Assembly (NCBI RefSeq): GCF_007753265.1 | Contig: NZ_CP036349.1 | Coordinates: 3,319,363-3,383,362, forward strand | Length of the DNA stretch: 64,000 nucleotides | Source: Botrimarina mediterranea | GTDB lineage: Bacteria > Planctomycetota > Planctomycetia > Pirellulales > Lacipirellulaceae | Direction of reading: 5' to 3' | Shown here: piece by piece, positions 18,251 to 27,213 of the stretch | Layout of the letters: each line of letters begins with the position of its first letter | Position numbering within the stretch: position 1 is the stretch's first letter | Program-made: the position numbers and the translations under genes | Notes under the pieces: model-generated | The model's database searches: none | Seen by the model: only the letters and a program-made list of their open reading frames with translations | What the model was told of the DNA's origin: nothing

Positions 18251-19333
18251 TTACTCGCTTACTGAGGCGGGACGAGCCTTGCGGATCGCTTCGCGGTACT
18301 CGCTCGGCGGCATCCCTTCGTGCGTCAGGAACGCCAATCGGAGCCGCTCGCGACTTGGGAATCCAGCGAGGTAAGCCACCGCCTTGATCGGCGAGTCGGT
18401 ATCCGCCAGAAGACGCTTCGCGCGGCTCAAGCGGCAGGCGTTGATTTCGTCGAGCACTGTGCGACCGAGCACCTCGGAGAACCGCCGATCGAGCGTCCGC
18501 CGCGTCACCGGCAACTTGCGGGCAACATCGTTCACTCCCAACGGCGGGTTGTGCTCGTGGTTCCAAATGATCTCCAACGCTTGCCGTACGATCTCGTCTT
18601 GGACCTGCTCTTCTTGAGGGGCCATGACTTCCTCCACAACCGGTTGGGTTTCTGTCGCCTGGCACTGGGTTTCCGTTGACTGGCGAAGGGCTTCGTCGAG
18701 CAGAGAGAAGGCGAACGGCATGACGCCGACGCCCGTTGCTTGCCCTCGCTGCACCAAATCGATCAAGCCGTCGTAGCCGCCCCGCAGCCGGGCGGACTGG
18801 TCGATTCCGAAGACGCAGTTAGTCGGGCTGACACGAGCCGCGCGCAGTCGACGGGTGACCGCATCGCCGTGCAGTGAGACCCAACGCTCCGTCCAACCAC
18901 CGCCGGGCATGGGTCGGTAGCGATGCCAGACGCCGGGAAGCAGGAAGATCAAGACATCTCCCATCAGGCGGATCGGACCCGTCGCCTCGGACTCGAACTC
19001 GCCGTTGGCGCCCGTCAGTAGGAGCACCTGATGCTCCGGCAAAGTCCGTCCGGTCCGCCAGCTGTAGGCATAAAGCGTCGGATGGTTGCGTGGGGGATAG
19101 CAGTCGCCGGGCCGGACCTCGTCGCGGCCGACGCCGGTGACGCGGTTCTGGGTGACATCACCGTTGCGGTCGGGGAGGTAACGGAAGAACCGCGCGGCGC
19201 CCTGACCCGGTCCAGTGACGCGGGCGGGGCGAACGCGGTCCGATTCGCGTCCCGACCGCTTCGCAGTGGGTCGCACATCGAGACGCGTAATCTCGCTGCG
19301 ATTGATGAGAACGCCCGAGCAGATCGTGGTCAT
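18251..19333 (-). CDS. AraC-family transcriptional regulator
   Basis: The 360-residue protein has a cupin-like sugar-sensing N-terminal part ([37 protein letters not shown]). The double helix-turn-helix of AraC regulators follows at the C terminus ([20 protein letters not shown] and [20 protein letters not shown], then [10 protein letters not shown]). A Gln/Glu-rich linker joins the two parts. It lies just upstream of the DUF1559 and GH29 genes in the same direction, so it probably activates this operon in response to the imported sugar. ATG at 19333 is used; a TTG four codons earlier is also possible. Confidence 0.87.
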   Translation of the reverse strand: MTTICSGVLINRSEITRLDVRPTAKRSGRESDRVRPARVTGPGQGAARFFRYLPDRNGDVTQNRVTGVGRDEVRPGDCYPPRNHPTLYAYSWRTGRTLPEHQVLLLTGANGEFESEATGPIRLMGDVLIFLLPGVWHRYRPMPGGGWTERWVSLHGDAVTRRLRAARVSPTNCVFGIDQSARLRGGYDGLIDLVQRGQATGVGVMPFAFSLLDEALRQSTETQCQATETQPVVEEVMAPQEEQVQDEIVRQALEIIWNHEHNPPLGVNDVARKLPVTRRTLDRRFSEVLGRTVLDEINACRLSRAKRLLADTDSPIKAVAYLAGFPSRERLRLAFLTHEGMPPSEYREAIRKARPASVSE

Positions 19334-19404
19334 GGCGTTGTCCAAGGGGGTGAAATCGACGGTGTAGAAAAGCGGTAGCGAAAAGCAGCAGCAAAGGCCC
19401 GGCG

Positions 19405-20151
19405 TTAGGCGCCCGGCAGGTCCTGCCGGACGAAGTCGGGCAGGTTGATCGTTCCCAGTCGCACAGGTGATCCGTTCTCACGCTGTTGGAGCGATTGCTC
19501 GCGCGACGTGCGGATGTGGTTCACCACCAGACGCTGGGCGGCGTCGGAGTCGCGTGCCGAGAGGGCCTCGACGATTGAGCGGTGGGCCGTATTGGCGTTA
19601 CGGATACGTTCGACTGAGTGCTCGCCGCGGCGGGCGTTGAACATCGACGAGATGCTACGGGTATTCTCGATGAGGTCCGTTAGGCGACGGTTGCCGGCCG
19701 AGGCGATGATCAACATGTGGAAGGCCATGTCCGCTGCCAGGAATCTCCGCAGCGACTCGCCATCCAGTCGGAGGCTGTTCGCGGCGGTAGCGCAGGCGAC
19801 TTCGGCCTCGATCGAATCGCAGAGCGACCCAAGCTCGCCGAGAGCCTCGGGGCTGATTCGCTCGGCCGCTTTCGACGCCGCCATGCCCTCCAGGGCCTCA
19901 CGGATCTCGAAGAGCTCAACCAGCTCACTGCTGGAGACTTCGCGAACGATCGTGCCGTAACGAGGGACCTGCTCGACCAGCCCTTCATGGGACAGCCGTC
20001 GCAGGGCCTCGCCGATGGGGGTGCGGCTGAGGCCCAGGTCTTTCGCCAGGGCCGCCTCAGAGACCACCGAACCAGGCGGCAGCTGCCCGGTGGTGATCCG
20101 TTCGCGGAGGCGGCTGTAGGCCTCGCTCGATCGACTGACACGCTTGTGCAT
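19405..20151 (-). CDS. GntR-family (FCD/FadR-type) transcriptional regulator
   Basis: The 248-residue protein has a winged helix N-terminal domain (YSRLRERITTGQLPPGSVVSE and LGLSRTPIGEALRRLSHEGL) and an all-helical FCD domain from about residue 80 (LVELFEIREALEGMAAS, AFHMLIIASAGNRRL), which in relatives binds carboxylic acids through a metal site. FCD regulators commonly control uronate or sugar-acid catabolism, which fits this locus. It is divergent from the sialidase-like gene and lies upstream of the AraC regulator. A 14-bp palindrome in the divergent region is a possible operator. Confidence 0.9.
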   Translation of the reverse strand: MHKRVSRSSEAYSRLRERITTGQLPPGSVVSEAALAKDLGLSRTPIGEALRRLSHEGLVEQVPRYGTIVREVSSSELVELFEIREALEGMAASKAAERISPEALGELGSLCDSIEAEVACATAANSLRLDGESLRRFLAADMAFHMLIIASAGNRRLTDLIENTRSISSMFNARRGEHSVERIRNANTAHRSIVEALSARDSDAAQRLVVNHIRTSREQSLQQRENGSPVRLGTINLPDFVRQDLPGA

Positions 20152-20645
20152 CGCTACAAGCCGCTAGAAGTAGGCCACCGGACACCACTCTTCAGAGGGG
20201 ATTTCTCGGCGTTTTGGAAAAGTTAGGGGAAAAGCAGATGTAGGGCGGAACGCTCTACCACGTCACTGGAATTCCAGTAGCGTCTCACTGTAGTGTCAGT
20301 TTGTCGCAGGGGATCGTCAACAAACGCGGGGGGCGCCCGATTGCATTCTCAGTGCGATTCAACGCATCTCAGGTTTCGACGGCCGGCTGCCCTGCCGGCC
20401 GCGAACTTTGCCGCTTGCGTTGTCATGCGCAGCTGAAACTGTCGCGAAAGCTCTGCTCGGTGCGGTGTCTTAAAGAGGGGCTGCCTTACAAACGCACAGA
20501 CAAAAGACTTGCGAATATGCTGAAGGAACATTTGACGAGCCGCGCACCCACAAACGGTCGCGTTTCGTGATGTCACTCATCCTCGGAGCGGGATTTGGTC
20601 CACCTTGTCGCAACATCCTTCCGCTCGACCCGCCTCCGCACCCTA
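20152..20645. promoter_or_regulatory. Divergent intergenic region between GntR regulator and sialidase-like gene
   Basis: About 490 nt hold no convincing gene. A possible 89-codon plus-strand frame (20301-20570) has an unusual Arg/Cys-rich composition and no family resemblance. The region must hold promoters for both the GntR regulator (leftward) and the plus-strand operon starting at 20646. The only clear symmetry is the palindrome at 20265-20278. Confidence 0.5.
20265..20278. promoter_or_regulatory. Perfect 14-bp palindrome, candidate GntR operator
   Basis: The sequence ACTGGAATTCCAGT is a perfect inverted repeat, 114 nt upstream of the GntR start codon and in the divergent promoter region. 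FCD-type GntR repressors typically bind short palindromes of this size near their own gene. The assignment rests on position and symmetry only. Confidence 0.4.
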
Positions 20646-21713
20646 ATGGGCTGTGCCATTACGATGTTGCTTACGGGTGGCTCAGTTCGCTGCGAGGGGC
20701 GTGAGGCCGTGGTGTCGAGCGGGTTCCTATACGAGACAGCGCCGTACCCCTCGTGCCACGCCTCGACGATCGCCGAGGTCGATGGCGCCTTGGTGGCTTC
20801 GTGGTTCGGCGGCACGCACGAACGCCATCCCGATGTCGGCATCTGGGTCGCCCGCAACGAGGGGGAGGGCTGGTCAGAGCCGATTGAAGTGGCCAACGGC
20901 GTGTTCCAGGGTGAGCGTTACCCCAGTTGGAACCCCGTTCTGTTCCAGCCGTCGGCAGGCCCGTTATTGCTTTTCTACAAAGTAGGCCCGACACCACAGG
21001 ATTGGTGGGGCATGCTCATCAAGTCCGAAGACGGCGGATTTACTTGGTCGGAACCGCAGCGTTTACCGGATGAGGTGCTAGGTCCAATCAAGAACAAACC
21101 GATCGAACTCGAGGGCGGCGTCCTTTTGTGCCCCTCGAGCAGCGAACATGACGGCTGGCGTGTCCACTTCGAACGCACCGCTGACCATGGCAAGACCTGG
21201 GAAGTAACACCGCCGGTCAACGACCCCGAAGATATCCGCGCTATCCAGCCGAGCCTGCTGCGTCACGGTGACGGCGTTTTGCAGGCGATCGGCCGCACCC
21301 GCGACAGCGGCGTCTTCCAGGTCTGGTCGTGCGACAATGGCCGCACCTGGGGTGAGATGTCGACCACGGGCTTGCCGAACCCGAGCTCGGGAACCGACGC
21401 GGTAACCCTCGCCGATGGGCGTCACTTGCTCGTCTACAACCACAACCCCAACTACAAGGGCCGCTCGCCGCTGAATGTCGCTGTTTCGGATGACGGGAAG
21501 TCCTGGCGGGCGGCGCTCGTGCTCGAGGACGACAAAGAGCACGACGCCGGCTACTCGTACCCTGCCGTCATCCAGTCGAGCGACGGGCTTGTCCACATCA
21601 CGTACACTTGGCGTCGGGAGCGGATCAAACACGTGGTGCTCGACCCGAAGCAACTCGATGGCCCCCCAATTACCGGCGAGGAATGGCCCAACACAGAAGC
21701 AGGCGTCGAATGA
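20646..21713 (+). CDS. Secreted sialidase-fold (BNR/Asp-box) glycosidase-like protein
   Basis: A 355-residue protein from ATG 20646 with a signal peptide (MGCAITMLLTGGS); a TTG start 51 nt earlier is possible. It has the BNR_2/sialidase pattern: SCHASTIAEVDGALVASWFGGTHE near the start and four Asp-box repeats (SEDGGFTW, TADHGKTW, SCDNGRTW, SDDGKSW), giving a six-bladed propeller. Classical sialidases act on sialic acid, but relatives in pectin loci act on other sugars, including the keto-deoxy sugar Dha of rhamnogalacturonan II. Its operon partner is a DapA/KDG-aldolase family enzyme, which would suit a 2-keto-3-deoxy product. True sialidase activity is not shown. Confidence 0.8.
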   Translation: MGCAITMLLTGGSVRCEGREAVVSSGFLYETAPYPSCHASTIAEVDGALVASWFGGTHERHPDVGIWVARNEGEGWSEPIEVANGVFQGERYPSWNPVLFQPSAGPLLLFYKVGPTPQDWWGMLIKSEDGGFTWSEPQRLPDEVLGPIKNKPIELEGGVLLCPSSSEHDGWRVHFERTADHGKTWEVTPPVNDPEDIRAIQPSLLRHGDGVLQAIGRTRDSGVFQVWSCDNGRTWGEMSTTGLPNPSSGTDAVTLADGRHLLVYNHNPNYKGRSPLNVAVSDDGKSWRAALVLEDDKEHDAGYSYPAVIQSSDGLVHITYTWRRERIKHVVLDPKQLDGPPITGEEWPNTEAGVE

Positions 21714-21841
21714 AGCTCGATGATTTCGCCGCGGATGCGCCTTACGGCGTGGCTGCTGGGGGCCGCTTATTGGTTTACGTCACGATGGTCGCCTCGGTGC
21801 GAGCGTCTTCCTAACAACGCGTTGCTGCATAGGATTTCGGC

Positions 21842-22804
21842 ATGGGCCAACGACTCACTGACGGACCACTGCGCGGCATTGTGCCCCCGCTCGTCACGCC
21901 GCTCACACCGGACGAGCAGCTCGACCGCGATGCGCTAGAACGTCTAGTCGAGAACGTGATCGCCGGCGGCGTTCACGGGTTGTTTGTCCTTGGAACGACC
22001 GGCGAGGGTCCGTCGCTCAGCTACAGCGTACGAGGCGCTATGGTTGAGGCGTCTTGCGAGATCGCTGCGGGCCGTGTGCCAGTCCTGGTGGGCGTAACCG
22101 ATACCTCGCTAGCCGAGGCGATCGACATGTCACTCGTCGCCACCGAGGCGGGCGCCGACGCCGTGGTTTTCGCGCCGCCGTGCTACTTCCCGATCGACCA
22201 GGATGACCTAGCGAGCGCCGTCCGCCGCTTGGCGGCTGAGTCGCCGCTGCCGGTGATGCTCTATAACATGCCGGCCCTCACCAAGACGATCATCGAGCCC
22301 GAAACGGTCCGTCAGCTGACTGATGAACCAACCGTCATCGGACTGAAGGACAGCTCGGGCGACCTCGCCTACTTCCGCCAGATGCGCGAGGTGATGCGGC
22401 AGCGAAGCGATTGGAGCCTGATGGCGGGGCCCGAGCACCTGCTCGCCGAGACCGTCGCTATCGGCGGCGATGGCGGCGTCTGTGGCGGCGCAAACGTCTT
22501 CCCAAGGCTCTTCGTTCGCCTCTTCGAGGCGTGCGTCTCCGGCGACGCCGCTGCCTCGCAGGCCCTATGCAGCCGCGTCGATCGGCTTGGCGACCTCTAC
22601 CGCCTGGGCTCGAATCCCGCGTTGTCGGTGATCCAAGGCATCAAGGCCGCGCTCGCTGAGCGCGGCGTCTGTGCGGCGACGCTTTGCAGCCCCTTTTCTC
22701 CCCTGTGCAACGGCGAGATCGACATGGTGCGGGCCATTCTTCGCGATGTCGAAGCCGCGGAAGACCTGACGAAAGTCGTCAGTCCCACTGCAGCGCCGGT
22801 GTGA
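21842..22804 (+). CDS. Dihydrodipicolinate synthase/N-acetylneuraminate lyase family aldolase
   Basis: The 320-residue class I aldolase has an N-terminal strand GIVPPLVTPLTPDEQLD, the carboxylate-binding GTTGEG, MLYNMPALT with the proton-relay Tyr, and the Schiff-base lysine in VIGLKDSSGD. Family members make or cleave 2-keto acids (dipicolinate, N-acetylneuraminate, 2-keto-3-deoxygluconate and related sugars). Here, next to glycan-cleaving enzymes, a catabolic role in cleaving a 2-keto-3-deoxy sugar acid is more likely than lysine synthesis. It follows the sialidase-like gene after about 130 nt on the same strand. Confidence 0.86.
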   Translation: MGQRLTDGPLRGIVPPLVTPLTPDEQLDRDALERLVENVIAGGVHGLFVLGTTGEGPSLSYSVRGAMVEASCEIAAGRVPVLVGVTDTSLAEAIDMSLVATEAGADAVVFAPPCYFPIDQDDLASAVRRLAAESPLPVMLYNMPALTKTIIEPETVRQLTDEPTVIGLKDSSGDLAYFRQMREVMRQRSDWSLMAGPEHLLAETVAIGGDGGVCGGANVFPRLFVRLFEACVSGDAAASQALCSRVDRLGDLYRLGSNPALSVIQGIKAALAERGVCAATLCSPFSPLCNGEIDMVRAILRDVEAAEDLTKVVSPTAAPV

Positions 22805-22821
22805 CGTTACGCTAAGCCTCG

Positions 22822-23889
22822 ATGCAAGCGGATCGACGATTCCGTCGCAACAGGCCCCGGCAATTTGCGGGGGCTTTTACCCTCATCGAGCTGCTGGTGG
22901 TGATCGCACTCATTGGCACGCTGGTGGCGTTGCTGCTGCCCGCTGTTCAAGCCGCACGAGAAGCGGCGCGGCGGACCGAATGCGCTAATCACCTCAAACA
23001 GCTGGCGCTGGGTTCGTTGAACCATGTTTCGACGCACGGCCACTTTCCTACGGGAGGATGGGGTTTCCACTGGGTAGGCGCCGCGGACTCGGGCTACGGC
23101 GAGAAGCAGCCCGGCAGTTGGGCCTACAACCTACTGGCGTATACCGAGCACTATGCGCTGCGCGACCTCGGTCAGGGAGTGCTCGCAGCTCTCACGAGAG
23201 GTCAGCCCCGTACCGACCAGCAACGGGCCGAGATGCGAACACTCGTCACGACGCCGCTAGAGCTTTTTATGTGCCCGTCGAAAAGAGAAGTCATCGCCTA
23301 CCCCTTTGTTGACGGATCGCTGGGGGTGGTTGCCTGGAACGCCGAAGACTGCAAGGCCAATGAGTGTTCGGTCGCCAGAGGCGACTACCGCGTCTGTGCC
23401 GGCAATAAGAACCGCGCGGACAACAACGGGCCGGCGCCGGGTGAAATTGCCTCCTTTCTCGCTAAGCCGAAACCGACGATCTACAACGGCGTCAGCTACC
23501 TGCGTAGTGAGGTCCGCGTCGGGCAAATAACCGATGGCACGTCGCGTACGGTGTTCGCTGGTGAGAAGGCGCTGCACCCGAAGGACTACGCTACCGGAAC
23601 CGACGCTGCGAACGATCAATGCCTCTACTCCGGGCACGACAAGGACAATGCCGCGTACACGGGAGAAGGCTTTTGGCTCGGTTCGGCAGAAAGCAACCCT
23701 CAAATGACGTTCCCGCCAGTCAAAGATGGCGAGCCAAACAAAGTCATGCAACTGCGTTTCGGCTCGGCGCATCCCGCTGGAATTCTGATGGCGTTTTGTG
23801 ACGGATCGGTGCGTTTGTATGGCTTCGACGTTGACCCGATCACTTTTGCACTGCTCGGCGGCCGCAACGATGGTGAAACGCGGCATTAA
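22822..23889 (+). CDS. DUF1559 pilin-like prepilin
   Basis: A 355-residue protein with the prepilin motif [23 protein letters not shown] and the DUF1559 signature [20 protein letters not shown]. It ends with the family element [15 protein letters not shown]. The segments GGWGFHW and KQPGSW match those of the DUF1559 protein at 17040-18110, so the two belong to the same subfamily and flank the regulators symmetrically. It begins 17 nt after the aldolase stop, implying one transcript. Its role is unknown; surface display or secretion related to the polysaccharide system is a guess. Confidence 0.88.
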   Translation: MQADRRFRRNRPRQFAGAFTLIELLVVIALIGTLVALLLPAVQAAREAARRTECANHLKQLALGSLNHVSTHGHFPTGGWGFHWVGAADSGYGEKQPGSWAYNLLAYTEHYALRDLGQGVLAALTRGQPRTDQQRAEMRTLVTTPLELFMCPSKREVIAYPFVDGSLGVVAWNAEDCKANECSVARGDYRVCAGNKNRADNNGPAPGEIASFLAKPKPTIYNGVSYLRSEVRVGQITDGTSRTVFAGEKALHPKDYATGTDAANDQCLYSGHDKDNAAYTGEGFWLGSAESNPQMTFPPVKDGEPNKVMQLRFGSAHPAGILMAFCDGSVRLYGFDVDPITFALLGGRNDGETRH

Positions 23890-23976
23890 CTCAAACTCTG
23901 TATTGCAAACGCGACACGTAAAGCTGAAATTGGGCTTTGAGTCTCTTTCGCCTCTTCTCTCTTTTCAAAGCTCATC

Positions 23977-24999
23977 ATGTTGCAGAATAAGGCCTTCTGG
24001 TTCGCGGTCGTGGCGGCGATCGCCGCCGTTGTTTACGTACGCTCGGCGGCTAGTCCCACCGAAGAGCCGAAGAACGGGCCGTTGAAAATCACCTTCATCA
24101 CTGCGGGAGCCGGCGAATACTGGGACGCGGCGGTCCGAGGCGCGGAAGACGCCGCCGAACAGCAGGGGATCACGCTCAGCGTCGTCAAGCTGAAGAGCCC
24201 CGAGAGCGTTGAAGAGCAGATGCAGGCGCTGTCGGTGGCCAGCATGTCGAACGCCAACGGCGTGGCGATCAGCCCGATCGACCCCGAGCGGGTGACGCCG
24301 CTCATCACCCAGATCGCCAGCATCAAGCCGGTGGTGACTTACGACTCCGACGCCTCGAAGTCCGCCCGTCACGGCTATATCGGCACGAGCAACTTCAGCG
24401 CGGGGCTGGTCGCGGGGACCCTCGTGAAAACGGCGATTCCCGAGGGGGGCAAGATCGCGGTCTTCATGGCCAACGAGACCAAAGAGAACCTGATCGAACG
24501 CCAGGGCGGCCTGCGGACGCGCATCGCCGAGTCTCCCGATCCGGCGGAGTCGCCGGTCGATCCGCGCTACACGATCGTCGGCTTCTATCCAGACGGCGGC
24601 GACGACGAAGTTTGCAAGGCGAAGCTCGCCGAGGTGCTCGAAGAACACCCGGACCTTGCCTGTGTGGTGACGCTCAATTCACGGCAAGGGCCCGTGGTGC
24701 TCGATGCTCTTCAAGAACTCAAAAATAGTGGCCAAGTTAAGATGATCGCCTTCGACACATCGGATAAAATACTGCAAGCGATCGAAGAAGGCCGTGTCTT
24801 CGCGGCTGTCGCTCAAGACGCGTACAAGTACGGCTACGAGGCGGTCAAGATGGTCAGCTACCTCTGCCGCGGTGAAGAAGAGTTTTTGCCGGTCGTTGGC
24901 CGGGGCGCCATCCATATCAGCGTAGAACCGATCCGCCAGGACGATGTCGAAACTTATCGCAAACGGATCGAATCCCGCCGTCCGGGTGCCAAAGGTTGA
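23977..24999 (+). CDS. Orphan sugar ABC transporter substrate-binding protein (RbsB-like)
   Basis: The 340-residue protein has an N-terminal hydrophobic anchor or signal (FWFAVVAAIAAVVYV) and a type 1 periplasmic-binding fold: ITFITAGAGEYWDAAVRGAEDAAEQQG, NGVAISPIDPERVTPL, PVVTYDSDASKS and VKMIAFDTSD. No ATPase or permease lies beside it, unlike the complete Rbs system at 5481-9613. It may deliver ligand to that importer, act as a sensor, or use transporter parts encoded elsewhere. It is followed directly by the esterase gene (stop TGA at 24997-24999, next ATG at 25001). Confidence 0.87.
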   Translation: MLQNKAFWFAVVAAIAAVVYVRSAASPTEEPKNGPLKITFITAGAGEYWDAAVRGAEDAAEQQGITLSVVKLKSPESVEEQMQALSVASMSNANGVAISPIDPERVTPLITQIASIKPVVTYDSDASKSARHGYIGTSNFSAGLVAGTLVKTAIPEGGKIAVFMANETKENLIERQGGLRTRIAESPDPAESPVDPRYTIVGFYPDGGDDEVCKAKLAEVLEEHPDLACVVTLNSRQGPVVLDALQELKNSGQVKMIAFDTSDKILQAIEEGRVFAAVAQDAYKYGYEAVKMVSYLCRGEEEFLPVVGRGAIHISVEPIRQDDVETYRKRIESRRPGAKG

Positions 25000-25000
25000 A

Positions 25001-27190
25001 ATGCCGGAATCCCTCGGGCCGGGCCCTTACGCACGCTACGCATGCTTCTTGTTGGCTGTGGGCCTCGCGGTGCTCGGTGTAACGGTGAAGGCGGCGGACC
25101 CGCGGCTGGGCCGACTCGTGAACCTGCGGACCGACCGTTTCCCTTTCACGCCGCCAACGTCGGTTGAAGAGTGGAATCAGCGATCCGCAGAGGTGCGGCG
25201 TCAGGTGTTCGTCGCGGCCGGCTTGTGGCCGATGCCCGAACGTCCGGCGCCCAAGGCCGAAGTCTTGCGAAAAGTCGAGCGTGACGCTTACACGGTCGAG
25301 GCGGTGCGGCTCGAGAGCTATCCGGGGCACTACGTCACCGGCAGTCTTTATCGACCCGCGGATGCCACGGAATCACGCCGGCCCGCGGTGCTCTGCCCGC
25401 ATGGGCACTGGCCCGAGGGTCGGTTCCATGCGTTCCAGGACGACGCCCTCATCGATCAGATCGAGTCGGGGGCCGAGCGCTACGAGGCCGGCGGCCGCAC
25501 CCCCCTACAAGCGCGCTGCGTGACGCTCGCGCGGATGGGCTGCGTGGTCTTCCTCTACGACATGCTCGGATACGGCGACAGCCGGCAACTCTCGCAGCAA
25601 GCGATCCACGCCCCGAGTGAGGATTCCATTCTCACGGCCGACAACGCCTGGGGCTTCTACAGCACGCAGGCCGAGCTGCGGATGCAAAACCCGCTGGGTG
25701 TGCAGACCTACAACTCGCTGTGCGTGCTCGACTGGATCGAATCGCTGCCGGAGGTGGACCCGAAGCGGATCGGCGTCACCGGCGGCAGCAGCGGCGCCAC
25801 GCAGACCCTCATGCTCTGCGCGGTGGATGATCGCCCCGCCGTAGCGTTCCCGGTGGTGATGGTCTCGACCGCGATGCAGGGGGGCTGCGGCTGCGAGAAC
25901 GCCTGCTGCCTGCGGCTGGGAACCTCGAACGTCGAATTCGCGGCGCTGATGGCGCCGCGGCCGTTGGGAATGGCGTCGGCGGATGACTGGACGCGGAACA
26001 CGGCCACCGATGGGTACCCCGAGCTGCAAGAGCTTTACGCACTGTTGGGTGTTCCTGATCGCGTCATGCACGCGTCGCTCATCCAGTTTCCGCACAACTA
26101 CAACTATGCCAGCCGAGCGGCGATGTACCCGTGGCTCGACCGCTGGCTGGGACTTGAGGCAGGCGACCTCGCTGTAGAGACCGACTATGTCTCGGTCACT
26201 CCCGACGAGGTTCGCAGTGTCGCGCCGATCGAGGATGCCGCGATCGGCCGTGGCCACGAGGTCGCGCTGATGAAGGCGGTAGAAGCCAGCTCCGCCGATG
26301 CCCTCGCAAAGCTCACGCCGACGGACGCCGATTCTCTGAACAAGTACAAGAACATCATCGGCAAGGCGTTGCATGTGTTGCTCGACGGCGCTGAGAAATC
26401 GCTGAGGGACGCCCAGGCCAACGCGATCGATCAGCAGCGTGCGGACGGTCATGCGGTCATCACCCTCTTGATCACGGGCGCCGAAGCGGGCGTCGAACTG
26501 CCGGCGCTTGCGCGGCTACCGAGGAACGTCGAGACGATCGCCGTTGTCGTCAGCGACGCCGGCAAGACCGCGATCGGGCCCGTCGACACACTGCCCACAG
26601 CTCTCGCCGCGGCGCTGCTCGAGCAGGGGATCGGTGTGTTGGGCGTCGATCTGTTCGCCCAAGGCGAACTGGCGCCAGACGATGGCCCCCTCACCGAAAT
26701 GCCGGTGGTCGCTAACCAACGCCCGGTCGCGTCGCTCACCTTCGGTTACAACCGCACGGCGGTCGCGCACCGGGCGAGTGACTTGCTCGCAACGATCGCG
26801 GCCGCGAAGGACATGCAGCCGTCGATCAAAAAGGTCGTTGTGATCGTCGAACCCGAAGCGGCGTCGTATGGCGCCGCTGCACTTGCGGTGGCCGGTGACG
26901 CGGTTGACGCGGCGGTGATCGATACGGGCGGCTTCCGATTCGACGAGGTCCGCTCATGGCGTGACCCCGACTTCTTGCCCGGCGCCGTGAAGTACGGCGA
27001 CGTGCCGGGTCTGTTGGCCCAAGGCGCCCCGCGGCCGACGATCGTACTCAGTGAACCGGCGGACGACACGCCTTCGATCGCCACACAGGCCTACGCTGCT
27101 GCGGGCGCGGCCGAACGCTTGATCCGACTACGACCCGGGGCGACCCTAGAGTCCGCCGTCGAGAAACTTGCCGATACCCTGGCGCCCTAA
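25001..27190 (+). CDS. Large secreted alpha/beta-hydrolase esterase (acetyl-xylan/pectin-esterase-like)
   Basis: The 729-residue protein starts with a signal peptide (CFLLAVGLAVLGVTVKA). Residues about 90-380 form an alpha/beta-hydrolase domain with PAVLCPHGHW, VVFLYDMLGYGDS and the nucleophile elbow GVTGGSSGATQTL; the later HNYNYASR may supply the catalytic His. The C-terminal half lacks a recognised motif and may be a second, degenerate hydrolase-like domain (VIVEPEAASYGAAALAVAG). Distant similarity to acetyl-xylan esterases and to a pectin methylesterase of the RG-II pathway (CE19) is plausible. ATG at 25001 avoids overlap with the binding protein. Substrate unproven. Confidence 0.78.
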   Translation: MPESLGPGPYARYACFLLAVGLAVLGVTVKAADPRLGRLVNLRTDRFPFTPPTSVEEWNQRSAEVRRQVFVAAGLWPMPERPAPKAEVLRKVERDAYTVEAVRLESYPGHYVTGSLYRPADATESRRPAVLCPHGHWPEGRFHAFQDDALIDQIESGAERYEAGGRTPLQARCVTLARMGCVVFLYDMLGYGDSRQLSQQAIHAPSEDSILTADNAWGFYSTQAELRMQNPLGVQTYNSLCVLDWIESLPEVDPKRIGVTGGSSGATQTLMLCAVDDRPAVAFPVVMVSTAMQGGCGCENACCLRLGTSNVEFAALMAPRPLGMASADDWTRNTATDGYPELQELYALLGVPDRVMHASLIQFPHNYNYASRAAMYPWLDRWLGLEAGDLAVETDYVSVTPDEVRSVAPIEDAAIGRGHEVALMKAVEASSADALAKLTPTDADSLNKYKNIIGKALHVLLDGAEKSLRDAQANAIDQQRADGHAVITLLITGAEAGVELPALARLPRNVETIAVVVSDAGKTAIGPVDTLPTALAAALLEQGIGVLGVDLFAQGELAPDDGPLTEMPVVANQRPVASLTFGYNRTAVAHRASDLLATIAAAKDMQPSIKKVVVIVEPEAASYGAAALAVAGDAVDAAVIDTGGFRFDEVRSWRDPDFLPGAVKYGDVPGLLAQGAPRPTIVLSEPADDTPSIATQAYAAAGAAERLIRLRPGATLESAVEKLADTLAP

Positions 27191-27213
27191 CTTGTTGAAA
27201 CCACTTCTTAGAG

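Noticed and set aside
20301-20570. 89-codon plus-strand ORF in the divergent region
   Set aside because: No family resemblance, unusual composition, and lies where promoters are expected.
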